Shown: positions 1 through 8,227 of the stretch, in pieces
How the letters are laid out: every line of letters starts with the position of its first letter
Numbering within the stretch: position 1 is the first letter of the stretch
DNA from: Streptomyces sp. 840.1
GTDB lineage: Bacteria; Actinomycetota; Actinomycetes; Streptomycetales; Streptomycetaceae
Length of the DNA: 64,000 nt
Assembly (NCBI RefSeq): GCF_003751445.1
Contig: NZ_RJUU01000003.1
Span: 1,302,001 to 1,366,000, forward strand
Direction: 5' to 3'
The notes under the pieces: generated by a model
Database searches by the model: none
Seen by the model: only the letters and a program-made list of their open reading frames with translations
Told to the model about the DNA's origin: nothing
Position numbers and translations under genes: made by a program

Positions 1-958
1 CGGCGGCCACCGCGTCCGTGGCGACCTCGGGGTCGATCCGCAGCTCGCGCGCGGCGCGCCGGAGCAGTGCGGGTTCCCCCGTCGGGTCGACCGCAGCGGC
101 AAGCAGGAACTCGCGGGTCGCCACCGGAAGTCCGGTGATCCTGTGGACATAGGTCTTCCGGATGCGTTCTCTGACGGGCCGCATGCTCGGAAGTCCGAAG
201 CCACCGGTCAGTGCCGCCGGAGTCGATGCCTTCGACAGTTCCAGCAGTGCGAGCGGATTGCCTTGCGACTCGGCAAGGACGCGTCTGAGGACGCTCTCGT
301 CCCACGGTCCCGGCAGTACGGACCGCAGCAGGGCGTCGGCCTCACGCTCGGGCAGACCCTTGATCAGCAGTTCCGGTAGACCTGCCGGTTCCGGAACGCC
401 CGGCGTCTCTTCGTCCGATGTCCGAGTCGCGAAGATGACGGTCACGGACTCCGCCTGCAGGCGCCGCGCCGTGAACGCCAACGCCTGCATGGACGCGCGG
501 TCCAGCCACTGGGCGTCGTCCACGACGCAGAGGAGGGGGCGGTCGCGGGCCACCTCCGACAGCAGCCCGAGGACGCCGAGGGCGACGAGGAAGGCGTCGG
601 GGGCCCGGTCCGAGCCCATCCCCAGAGCGCCGCCGACGGCATCGCGCTGCACTGCGGGAAGCCGATCGAGACGGTCCGTCATGGAGGCGCACAACTGGTA
701 CAGGCCCGCGTAAGGCAGCTCCATCTCCGACTGCACACCGGCGACGCGGGCGACCTGGAACCCCTCGGCCCTGGTCGTCACGTACTCCAACAGCCTGCTC
801 TTTCCCACCCCTGGCTCACCCCGCAGCACCAGCACCCGGCTGTCACCACCGCGCACAGCATCGAGCAGGCCGTCCAGCAGGTCGCACTCGCGGTTGCGTC
901 CCAGGACCGGCACGTGCTCGGAGGGGAACCCTTCCATCCGCTGAGACAGGTTGAACAC
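1..958 (-). CDS. LuxR-family/LAL-type ATPase transcriptional regulator, 5' part
   Basis: This frame stays open to the window edge, so about 319 N-terminal residues are seen. A Walker A motif GEPGVGKS lies at residues 47-54 and a Walker B-like stretch CVVDDAQWLD near 120, as in the AAA_16 module of MalT-like/LAL regulators. The DNA-binding HTH expected at the C-terminus would lie outside the window. The GTG start at 958 has GGAGG at good spacing. An in-frame GTG at 1006 also follows AAGGAGG, but only three bases away, and would add 16 residues. Family is well supported; the regulated genes are unknown. Confidence 0.85.
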   Translation of the reverse strand, partial: MFNLSQRMEGFPSEHVPVLGRNRECDLLDGLLDAVRGGDSRVLVLRGEPGVGKSRLLEYVTTRAEGFQVARVAGVQSEMELPYAGLYQLCASMTDRLDRLPAVQRDAVGGALGMGSDRAPDAFLVALGVLGLLSEVARDRPLLCVVDDAQWLDRASMQALAFTARRLQAESVTVIFATRTSDEETPGVPEPAGLPELLIKGLPEREADALLRSVLPGPWDESVLRRVLAESQGNPLALLELSKASTPAALTGGFGLPSMRPVRERIRKTYVHRITGLPVATREFLLAAAVDPTGEPALLRRAARELRIDPEVATDAVAA

Positions 959-1385
959 CCATCCACCTCCGTCGTGAACCAAGTCGTTCTCCGATGACGC
1001 ATACACCGGCCTCCTTGTATCGTGCCACCGTCTCCGAGATCGACGGGGCAGCTGACGGCACACCGAGTGGTAGTGGGAGCCCCGCGCGGCGGCAAGCGGC
1101 ATCCGCCGAAGAAGGGACGGTGGAGCCAGATCCGGAATGGCCACCCGTCGGCGCACGTACTCCGGCCCACCCTGGACGCTGAGCGGCACAGAGTGGTGAC
1201 GGAGGCGTCGAAGAGGCGCACGTCGCAGCACCGGCCGTCGTCCGCGCCGACACCGGCGACGACCGCATCACCGTGACCAGAGGCGCGGCCGTAGTTCTGT
1301 CGCTGCCGAGTGGGTTCTGGTACAGATCTGGGGGGGGTGGTCACGGCGGACGATGCCGCTGTTCGAATCGAGGTAGGGCGCGGAC
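959..1385. other. intergenic, no convincing gene
   Basis: Upstream region of the ATPase regulator up to the left end of the IS. All frames are short or lack family resemblance. It presumably holds the promoter of the regulator on the minus strand, but no clear -10/-35 pair is visible. Confidence 0.5.
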
Positions 1386-2276
1386 AATGAGCCGTTTCCA
1401 ACCTGACGGGTGGTTGGACGGGCGACCCCGGCAGCGGGCGTGAAGAAAGCTCCTGGTAGACGGGTTCACGACCAAGATCACCAGTCCGCCAGGAGCTTTC
1501 GCGTGCTTGTCTACCCGTCCGGTATCGATCTGTCCAGCCGCGCCCTGCAACACCTCTCCAGCCTCCTCGCAGGTCACCGCCGTCGGATCGGCTCCCGATG
1601 GCGTCGCCTGAACTGCGGCCGGCAGGCCCTGCTCGTCCTGGCCCACCTGCGCTGCGGCGACACCTACGCCCGCCTCGCAGCAGGTTTCCGCGTCGGGATC
1701 GCGACGGTCTACCGATACATACGCGAGGCCGTCGACCTCCTGGCCGCTCTGGCGCCCACGCTGGAACAGGCAATGACGGCCGTGCGGAAGAAGGCGTACG
1801 TGATCCTCGACGGCACCGTGCTGCCGATCGACCGCATCGCCGCCGACAGGCCGTACTACTCGGGGAAGAAGAAGCACCACGGGATGAACGTGCAGGTCCT
1901 CGCAGATCCAGCCGGCCGCCTGATCTGGGCCTCGGACGCGCTGCCCGGAGCCGTGCACGATCTGACCGCGGCCCGGACCCACGGCATTCCCGCCGCTCTC
2001 GCCGCCGCGGCATCAAGTGCTGGGCGGACAAGGCGTATCAGGGCGCAGGCCCCGCTGTCCGCGTCCCGTTCCGGGGCAAGAATCTGCGCGGCTGGCGCCG
2101 ACGTCACAACCGAGATCACACCAAGATCCGCTGCCTCGGTGAACGTGCCATGGCCACCCTCAAATGCTGGCGGCTCCTGCGGAAGCTCCGCTGCAGCACC
2201 ACCCGGATCACAGTCGTCGTCCGTGCCGTCGTCGCCCTCGAACTCGCCACCTGATCAAGATGGAAAAGGCTCAATG
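1386..2276 (+). mobile_element. IS5-type insertion sequence with frameshifted transposase
   Basis: Imperfect terminal inverted repeats bracket the transposase: the left end reads ATGAGCCGTTTCCAACCTGA and the reverse complement of the right end TTGAGCCTTTTCCATCTTGA. A 12-bp inverted repeat (GAAAGCTCCTGG/CCAGGAGCTTTC) lies between the left end and the transposase start. Target duplication is not clear. Confidence 0.6.
1503..2254 (+). pseudogene. DDE_4-type (IS5 superfamily) transposase, frameshifted
   Basis: The N-terminal part, from GTG 1503, carries an HTH_Tnp_4-like region (residues about 30-75) and the first catalytic aspartate in AYVILDGTVLPIDR. The frame is lost near 2008, after GIPAALAAA. 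The rest of the domain (IKCWADKAYQGAG to VVALELAT) continues in another frame to the TGA at 2254. One missing base in the alanine-rich stretch explains this. A programmed frameshift is possible, but no canonical slippery heptamer is seen, so a decayed gene is the simpler reading. Confidence 0.75.
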
Positions 2277-2365
2277 GCGGTTCGCCGCCGTGCCCGCGCC
2301 CGGGCTGCTTTATATCGCCCGTAACGCCCACGGTGCACATAGCGCACACCATTCAAACCTGCAGG

Positions 2366-2440
2366 TCAGACCGCCTTTGCGACCGGTTCAAGGATCGCCA
2401 CGCACTCCACATGGCGCGTCGTCGGAGTCATGTCGACCGG
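2366..2440 (-). pseudogene. C-terminal stump of a TrmA/RlmD-family RNA methyltransferase
   Basis: About 24 codons read PVDMTPTTRHVECVAIL then EPVAKAV and a TGA. This matches the conserved end of class I uracil-5 RNA methyltransferases (FPMTxHVECVxxLEP). Nothing of the catalytic domain precedes it; the intact dihydropyrimidinase gene ends just upstream. It looks like a breakpoint scar of the rearrangement that created this segment. Confidence 0.55.
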
Positions 2441-2457
2441 AGAAGCATCACGAACCC

Positions 2458-3849
2458 TCAGTTCGCATACTGACAGATCCCTCGCGGAACATAGGTCCCG
2501 TGCCCCGCGTGACCCACGTAACTGCGATTCTCGATCACCGAAACGCCGCGGGAGAGCACCGTCTCCACCCGCCCCTTCACACGCTTGCCCTCGTAGGCCG
2601 AGTAGTCGACGTTCATGTGGTGCGTCTCAGCGGAGATGATTTGCTCGGCATGCGGGTCGTAGACAACGATATCGGCGTCGCTCCCTGGGGCGATCGTTCC
2701 CTTCTTCGGATACACGCCGAACATCCGCGCCGGCGTCGCGCACGCGATTTCAATCCAGCGCCGACGGCTAATGTGCCCGTCCACAACCGCCTGGTGCAGT
2801 AGGTCCATACGGTTCTCGACGCCCGGCATGCCGTTCGGAATCTTCGAGAAGTCCCACCGGCCCATCTCCTTCTGCCCCTTGAAACAGAACGGGCAATGGT
2901 CCGTGGAGACCACCTGCAGATCGTTCGTACGCAGTCCGCGCCACAATGCCGCCTGATGCTCCTTCGGGCGTAGAGGAGTGGAGCAGACATACTTCGCACC
3001 CTCGAACTCAGCTTCCGCCAGGTTGTCAGTCGAAAGGAAGAGGTACTGCGGGCAAGTTTCTCCGAAGACAGGAAGACCCTCGTCCCGAGCTCGCACCAAC
3101 TCGGCCAGGGCCTCCTGTGCCGACACGTGCACCACGTAGAGAGGAGCTCCCGCCACCTGGCTCAGCCTAATCACTCGATGCGTCGCCTCCGCCTCAAGAA
3201 GCGCGTTCCGAACCTCACCGTGATAGCGCGGGTCCCTCTCGCCACGTGCTAGCGCCTGTTCCACCAACACATCGATTGCAAGCCCGTTCTCCGCATGAGC
3301 CATGATCAGGCCACCGTTCGAGCTGGCTCGCTGCATCGCCCGGAGAATCTGGCCGTCGTCGGAGAGAAATACCCCTGGGTACGCAGTGAAGAGCTTGAAC
3401 GAACTAACTCCGGCCGAAACGAGCCTGTCCATCTCCTTGAGTGAGGACTCATTCACATCCGACATGATCATGTGGAACGCATAGTCGATGGCGCACTTTC
3501 CATCTGCCTTCTCGTGCCACGCATCGAGCCCCTCGCCGAGCGATCCACCCTTGGGCTGAATAGCGAAGTCGATGACGGTTGTCGTGCCGCCCCAGGCCGC
3601 GGCCCGTGTACCCGTCTCGAACGTGTCGGAGGCGAACGTGCCACCGAAGGGCATCTCCATGTGGGTGTGCGCGTCGACTCCCCCAGGGATCACGTACTTC
3701 CCCGCAGCGTCGATGACACGGTCCGCCTGCCACTCATGGCTGTCCGGAGTGGCCATCGCCACGACGCGACTGCCGTCGACGAGCACGTCGACATGCAGCT
3801 CGTCGGAAGCCGTAATGACCAGTCCGCCTGAGATCAGAGTCCGTGCCAT
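2458..3849 (-). CDS. hydA: dihydropyrimidinase / D-hydantoinase, intact copy
   Basis: Predicted zinc cyclic amidohydrolase that opens dihydrouracil/dihydrothymine (5-substituted hydantoins) to N-carbamoyl amino acids. It has 463 residues, normal for the family. Metal ligands are visible: H61 and H63 (DAHTH), carbamylated-lysine candidate K152 (SSFK), H185 (AHAEN), H241 (VVHVS) and D317 (STDHCPF). ATG 3849 has GGAG eight bases upstream; an in-frame ATG 18 bases earlier lacks a site. Codons are visibly less G/C-biased at third positions than in the truncated paralogue next door. This suggests a separate, possibly transferred origin and replacement of the damaged copy. Confidence 0.93.
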   Translation of the reverse strand: MARTLISGGLVITASDELHVDVLVDGSRVVAMATPDSHEWQADRVIDAAGKYVIPGGVDAHTHMEMPFGGTFASDTFETGTRAAAWGGTTTVIDFAIQPKGGSLGEGLDAWHEKADGKCAIDYAFHMIMSDVNESSLKEMDRLVSAGVSSFKLFTAYPGVFLSDDGQILRAMQRASSNGGLIMAHAENGLAIDVLVEQALARGERDPRYHGEVRNALLEAEATHRVIRLSQVAGAPLYVVHVSAQEALAELVRARDEGLPVFGETCPQYLFLSTDNLAEAEFEGAKYVCSTPLRPKEHQAALWRGLRTNDLQVVSTDHCPFCFKGQKEMGRWDFSKIPNGMPGVENRMDLLHQAVVDGHISRRRWIEIACATPARMFGVYPKKGTIAPGSDADIVVYDPHAEQIISAETHHMNVDYSAYEGKRVKGRVETVLSRGVSVIENRSYVGHAGHGTYVPRGICQYAN

Positions 3850-3925
3850 AGCTTCTGCTCCATTCACGTCGGATACGGGGGGCTCACTCGTGAGCCGTTC
3901 TGTGGTCCTGTTGCGTCCGCCGGGT

Positions 3926-3968
3926 CCTGCTGGCGGGGCAGGTGAGGGAGTCCCGCCCCGCCAGCAGG
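3926..3968 (-). terminator. strong hairpin between the two dihydropyrimidinase genes
   Basis: Perfect 14-bp inverted repeat CCTGCTGGCGGGGC / GCCCCGCCAGCAGG with a 15-base loop. It lies downstream of the truncated copy and upstream of the intact one, both on the minus strand. It would end transcription of the truncated gene, so the intact copy probably needs its own promoter. There is no U-tract, which is usual in Streptomyces. Confidence 0.6.
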
Positions 3969-3992
3969 CTTAGATCAGCACGTTCTTGCAGC

Positions 3993-4508
3993 TCAGTCGC
4001 CTACTCGGGCTGAACTTTCCTGGTCACCCGAGCCAATGAAACCCTTGAAGGAGGTGACGCCCTCCGCCACCAGCAGGTCCATCTCCTTGAGCGAGGAGGC
4101 GTTCACATCGGCGAGGATCATGTGGAACGCGTAGTCGATCGCGCAGTTGCCGTCCGCCTTCGCGTACCAGACATCGAGCCCCTCGCGCACGGAACGCCCG
4201 ACGGACTGGATGGCGAAGTCGACGATGGTGGTGGTGCCGCCCCAGGCCGCCGCCCGGGTCCCGGTCTCGAAGGTGTCGGCGGCGTAGGTGCCGCCGAACG
4301 GCATCTCCATGTGGGTGTGCGCGTCGACGCCGCCCGGGATGACGTACTTCCCGGTGGCGTCGATGGTCCGGTCGGCGGTCCAGCTCGCTGCGGCGTCGGT
4401 GCCGTGCGCGGCGAGTGCGGCGATGCGGCCGCCCTCGACGAGTACATCGGCGTGGATCTCGTCGGATGCGGTGACGACGAGGCCGCCGTGGATGACGGTG
4501 CGGCTCAT
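3993..4508 (-). pseudogene. hydA: truncated dihydropyrimidinase (N-terminal third)
   Basis: Residues 1-155 align with the intact neighbour, including DAHTH (64-66) and the SSFK-equivalent TSFK (K155). Then a 16-residue unrelated tail (GFIGSGDQESSARVGD) runs to a stop. Two-thirds of the enzyme, including three metal ligands, are missing, so it cannot be active. Its promoter region keeps the operator shared with the nitrilase gene, which marks it as the original member of the catabolic regulon. The break lies immediately after the catalytic lysine motif. Confidence 0.85.
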
Positions 4509-4541
4509 GTACCCCTCCTCACTGTGGACTGTGGCGGAACG

Positions 4542-4582
4542 GGTCTACGCACGTAGACCGGTGCGTGGTGAAGAACGTAGAA
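4542..4582 (-). promoter_or_regulatory. operator upstream of truncated hydA
   Basis: Inverted repeat GGTCTACG-CA-CGTAGACC (4542-4559), followed by GTGCGT and GAACGTAGAAG. The same order of elements occurs upstream of the nitrilase gene. It lies 34 bases before the hydA start codon, a position suitable for a repressor or activator site. The cognate regulator is not in the window. Confidence 0.6.
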
Positions 4583-4795
4583 GTGGGCTGCCCACTGTGG
4601 CAATACCGCTGCGGTCAACCGCTGAAGACGTTTCCGTTTCATCCGTCCGGCACTCCACCGGCCCAGCGCGCGGCGCCGCGACGGTCCGCGCCGGGCTCCG
4701 GACGGACGAGTGGGGCGAGTCCGTGCGGGGGAACCCGCCGGACGGCGGGCGGCGCTCGGCCCCGGACCCGCCCGGCCACACCCTAGCTTCGCTCC

Positions 4796-5731
4796 ATGAT
4801 CAGAATCGCAGTCATCGCCTCGGTCGCCCTCTGCGCCTCCCTCGCCGCTCCCCCGCCCGCCGGCCCGTCCGACGGCTGGCAGCGGGTCGGCTCGGGCACC
4901 GTGGGCGGGGTGAGCGGCATGGCACCGGCCGCGTGGGCGCCCGAGAGAAACGGCCTGGCCGACCTGGTCGTCGTACGGGACAACAGCGGGGACCGCGAGT
5001 CCAGGGCGGCAACGGTCCTTCTGCGGCCCGGCCGCGCCCCGGCCGTCCGGGAACTCCCCTGGTTCGGCGCGCTCCCCGCCGGCCTGCAGGCGATCGACGC
5101 GGTCCCCGGCCGCCCCGGCCACTACGTCGCCGTCACGGGCGGGGGCGACGCCTTCCACCTGATCGTGGCGCACGGCCGGGCGACGGCCGAGGGCGCCCCC
5201 GTCGCGCTGCCCGGCCGGCTCGACGGCGACAGCTACGAGAGCTTCGCGCTGCACCGAGACAGCTCGGGCCGCACCTTCGCCGTCTGGGCGACACGCGGCA
5301 GCGGCGAGCTCCCGGCCGTCGCGCGCGCCTCCTCGGTGCGCGTCGGGGCGGACGGCCCGGAGTTCGGCACTGTCAGCGCCCGGCAGGAGTTCACCGTCCC
5401 GTACCCGGACCGGCCCGGGGTCCGGCACATCAGCGATCTGAAGGTCCTGACGGACGGCACCGTCATGGTCTCGTCCTCCTCCGGCCCGGAGGAGGACGAC
5501 GGGCCGCCCACCTCCGCCGTCTACGAAGCCGGCCGGCTCACCGTCAACGCGGCCCATGACGCCGTGCTGCGCCTGAGGCCGCGACGCGAACTGACGCCGC
5601 TGAGCCTGTTCACCGAGCGGGACAACCGGAGGGTCGAGGCCATCGCCGTCCTGCCCGGAGGACGCGCGGTCTGGGGCACCGACGACGGGAGCGACGGCGG
5701 CTCCCTGCGGTTCGAGCGCCTCGGCGGGTAG
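4796..5731 (+). CDS. secreted protein of unknown function
   Basis: A 311-residue product. A short signal peptide occupies residues 1-18 (MIRIAVIASVALCASLAA). The rest has recurring short aromatic/glycine-rich strands (DLVVVRDN, HYVAVTGGG, SDLKVLTDGTVMVS) suggestive of a beta-propeller, but no catalytic motif is recognised. It interrupts the pyrimidine-catabolism genes on the opposite strand. Its start is supported by the signal peptide rather than by a strong ribosome-binding site. Likely extracellular; no function is proposed. Confidence 0.7.
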   Translation: MIRIAVIASVALCASLAAPPPAGPSDGWQRVGSGTVGGVSGMAPAAWAPERNGLADLVVVRDNSGDRESRAATVLLRPGRAPAVRELPWFGALPAGLQAIDAVPGRPGHYVAVTGGGDAFHLIVAHGRATAEGAPVALPGRLDGDSYESFALHRDSSGRTFAVWATRGSGELPAVARASSVRVGADGPEFGTVSARQEFTVPYPDRPGVRHISDLKVLTDGTVMVSSSSGPEEDDGPPTSAVYEAGRLTVNAAHDAVLRLRPRRELTPLSLFTERDNRRVEAIAVLPGGRAVWGTDDGSDGGSLRFERLGG

Positions 5732-5826
5732 TCCGGCGGCCGGAGCCGGCGCCGTCCGGCGGCAACGGGCGCGCCGCCCCGGCGGCGCTCCCCCGCCGGT
5801 ACCGGGAGCGCCGCGCCGCCCGGTGC

Positions 5827-7110
5827 TCAACCCGCCGCTCGCAGCGCGTCGGCGAGGATCACCGCGCCCTCCTCCGCCTCCGGGATGGAGAGCGAGAGGG
5901 GCGGGGCGATACGCAGCACGCTGGTGTTGTGGCCGCCGCCCTTGCCGATGAGCAGGCCGCCCTCGCGGGCCGCCTCCAGCACGGCCGAGGCCGCTTCGGG
6001 GTCCGCCTCGTCCGTGCCGGGCTTCACCAGCTCGATGCCGATCATCAGCCCCCGGCCACGCACCTCCCGGACGCGGTCGGAACCGGCCGTGATCGCCCGC
6101 AGCCGCTCGATGAGCAGGCCGCCGACCCGGCGGGCGTTGCCCTGGAGGTCGTGTTCGAGCAGGTACCCGAGGTTGGCGAGACCGGCGGCCATGGTGACCG
6201 GCGAACCGCCGAACGTCGAGATGGAGTTGGCGTCCAGGCAGTTCATGACCTCGGCGCGGGCGATGACACCGCCGATCGACATGCCGTTGCCGATGCCCTT
6301 GGCGAAGGTGACGATGTCCGGCGGCCCGTTCTCCGCGTGCGCCTGCCAGCCCCAGAAGTGTTCACCGGTGCGGCCCCAGCCGGTCTGTACCTCGTCGGAG
6401 ATCCACAGGATGCCGTGCCGGTCGAGGACTTCACGGAAGGCGGCGTACAGACCGTCGGGCGGCGAGGTGAACCCGCCCACGCCCTGGATGGGTTCGGCGA
6501 TCAGCGCGGCCGCGTCCCGGGTGTGCCCGAGCAGGTCCTCCAGGTCCGCCACGCAGGCCGCGATGAACTCCCCGTCGCTCAGGTGCGCGTACGGTCCACG
6601 GCCGCGGACGCCGCCGTGCACGTACAGCGTCTGGAGCGGGGACAGCGCGGTGGGCGACCAGGCGTGGTTGCCGGTGATGGAGACGGCGGAGAAGGACCGG
6701 CCGTGGTAGCTGTTGCGCATCGCGAGGATCTGGTTCGACCTGCGGTACGCGGTGGCCAGCAGCAGCGCCGTGTCATTGGCCTCGGTGCCCGAAGTGGTGA
6801 AGAAGACCCGGGCGTCCGGGATGCCGGAGAGGCTGACCACACGCTCGGCGAGTTCGACCATGGGCCGGTTCAGGTAGAGCGTGGAGGAGTGGATGATCCG
6901 CTCCGCCTGCTCGGTGACCGCCTTGGTGACCTCGGGCAGCGCGTGGGCGGTCATGGTGGTGAGGATGCCGCCGAAGAAGTCGAGGTAGCGGTTGCCGTCC
7001 GCGTCCCAGACGTGGCGGCCCTCGCCATGGGTGATCTCCAGCGGATGCCGGTAGTAGAGGGCCAGCCAGTCCGGGCTGACGGCGAGATGGCGGTTGTGCA
7101 GACTGCTCAC
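5827..7110 (-). CDS. class III PLP-dependent aminotransferase (beta-alanine/omega-amino acid type)
   Basis: A 427-residue fold-type I aminotransferase. The Schiff-base lysine is K271 (TFAKGIGNG), D239 lies in ISDEVQTGWGRTG, and the phosphate-binding TSGTEAND is at 107-114. It probably moves the amino group of beta-alanine or 3-aminoisobutyrate produced by the upstream nitrilase-type enzyme. The GTG start at 7110 overlaps the upstream stop (GTGA), so the two are translationally coupled. A longer frame to 7164 would run deeper into the neighbour and is not preferred. Substrate is inferred from context. Confidence 0.88.
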   Translation of the reverse strand: MSSLHNRHLAVSPDWLALYYRHPLEITHGEGRHVWDADGNRYLDFFGGILTTMTAHALPEVTKAVTEQAERIIHSSTLYLNRPMVELAERVVSLSGIPDARVFFTTSGTEANDTALLLATAYRRSNQILAMRNSYHGRSFSAVSITGNHAWSPTALSPLQTLYVHGGVRGRGPYAHLSDGEFIAACVADLEDLLGHTRDAAALIAEPIQGVGGFTSPPDGLYAAFREVLDRHGILWISDEVQTGWGRTGEHFWGWQAHAENGPPDIVTFAKGIGNGMSIGGVIARAEVMNCLDANSISTFGGSPVTMAAGLANLGYLLEHDLQGNARRVGGLLIERLRAITAGSDRVREVRGRGLMIGIELVKPGTDEADPEAASAVLEAAREGGLLIGKGGGHNTSVLRIAPPLSLSIPEAEEGAVILADALRAAG

Positions 7111-7949
7111 GGCTCCACCAGTCCCTCGTACGCGTCGGGACGGCGGTCCCGGTAGAAGGCCCACTGCTGACGGACCTCCTCGATCAGCCCGAAGTCGAGG
7201 TCGCGGACGAGGAGTTCCTCCTCCTTGTCGCCGGCCACGTCACCGACGAACTGACCGCGCGGGTCGACGAAGTAGCTGGTGCCGTAGAAGTCGTTGTCGC
7301 CGTACTCCTCCTCGCCGACGCGGTTGATCGCGGCGATGAAGTATTCGTTGGCGACGGCGGACGCCGGCTGCTCCAGCTGCCAGAGGTGGGCGGAGAGACC
7401 GCGCGAGGTCGCGGACGGGTTGTACACCAGCTGGGCCCCGTTGAGCCCGAGTTGGCGCCAGCCCTCGGGGAAGTGCCGGTCATAGCAGATGTATACGCCG
7501 ACCTTGCCCACCGCCGTGTCGAAGACCGGCCAGCCGACGTTGCCGGGCTTGAAGTAGTACTTCTCCCAGAACCCCTTGACCTGCGGGATGTGGTGCTTGC
7601 GGTACTTGCCGAGATACGAGCCGTCGGCGTCGATCACCGCTGCGGTGTTGTAGTAGAAGCCGGACTGCTCGATCTCGAAGACCGGGACGACGATCACCAT
7701 GCCGGTCTCCCGGGCCAGCTCCCGCATCCGTTGCACGGTCGGGCCCTCGGGCACAGCCTCTGCCCAGCGGTAGTGCTCGGGTTCCTGTACCTGGCAGAAG
7801 TAGGGGGCGTTGAACACCTCCTGGAATCCGATGATCTTCGCCCCCTGCCGGGCGGCCTCGCGGGCGTGTTCCTCGTGCTTGGCGATCATGGATTCGGTGT
7901 CGCCGGTCCAGGTCGCCTGGACGAGTGCGGCGCGTACGACTTGGGACAT
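7107..7949 (-). CDS. beta-ureidopropionase-like nitrilase superfamily hydrolase
   Basis: A 280-residue carbon-nitrogen hydrolase with the full Glu-Lys-Cys triad: E44 (FQEVF), K118 (YRKHH) and C155 (ICYDRHFPE). The family member found with dihydropyrimidinases hydrolyses N-carbamoyl-beta-alanine to beta-alanine, CO2 and ammonia, the third step of reductive pyrimidine degradation. The ATG is preceded by AGGAG. It is the first gene of an operon with the aminotransferase. The shared operator 44 bases upstream links it to the truncated hydA. Confidence 0.88.
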   Translation of the reverse strand: MSQVVRAALVQATWTGDTESMIAKHEEHAREAARQGAKIIGFQEVFNAPYFCQVQEPEHYRWAEAVPEGPTVQRMRELARETGMVIVVPVFEIEQSGFYYNTAAVIDADGSYLGKYRKHHIPQVKGFWEKYYFKPGNVGWPVFDTAVGKVGVYICYDRHFPEGWRQLGLNGAQLVYNPSATSRGLSAHLWQLEQPASAVANEYFIAAINRVGEEEYGDNDFYGTSYFVDPRGQFVGDVAGDKEEELLVRDLDFGLIEEVRQQWAFYRDRRPDAYEGLVEP

Positions 7950-7992
7950 GAGCTGCTCCTTCGACGCGGCGTCAGAGAGCCTCTTGGCAGTT

Positions 7993-8030
7993 TCTACGCC
8001 CGTAGACACGTGCGTAGAGGAGAACGTAAG
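7993..8030 (-). promoter_or_regulatory. operator upstream of the nitrilase-aminotransferase operon
   Basis: Inverted repeat TCTACG-CC-CGTAGA (7993-8006), then GTGCGTAGA and GAACGTAAG. This reproduces the arrangement at 4542-4582 in the same orientation relative to the gene. The conservation over almost 40 bases between otherwise unlike upstream regions argues for one regulator. Confidence 0.65.
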
Positions 8031-8227
8031 CCCCGTCACACAGCGGGGCAAGACCATCGCCGTGAACCAGCGGAGTCGATCTTGTTTCGCACCCGTGCGG
8101 TCCAGCCCGGGAGCGCGGGACGGACCGTTCCCGGCCGTGCGTACGAGCCCGGCGCGCACCGGGACGCCAGGACACGCCGGACGGACCTCATCCGATCCCC
8201 GCTCCTCTCCGCCGGTCCCCGCGCCCC
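8031..8227. other. intergenic, no gene seen
   Basis: GC-rich spacer between the nitrilase operon promoter and the end of the next minus-strand gene. No open frame with family resemblance. Confidence 0.4.

Noticed and set aside
4505..5830. 441-codon minus-strand frame opposite the secreted protein
   Set aside because: No family resemblance, while the plus strand encodes a protein with a signal peptide and a defined end.
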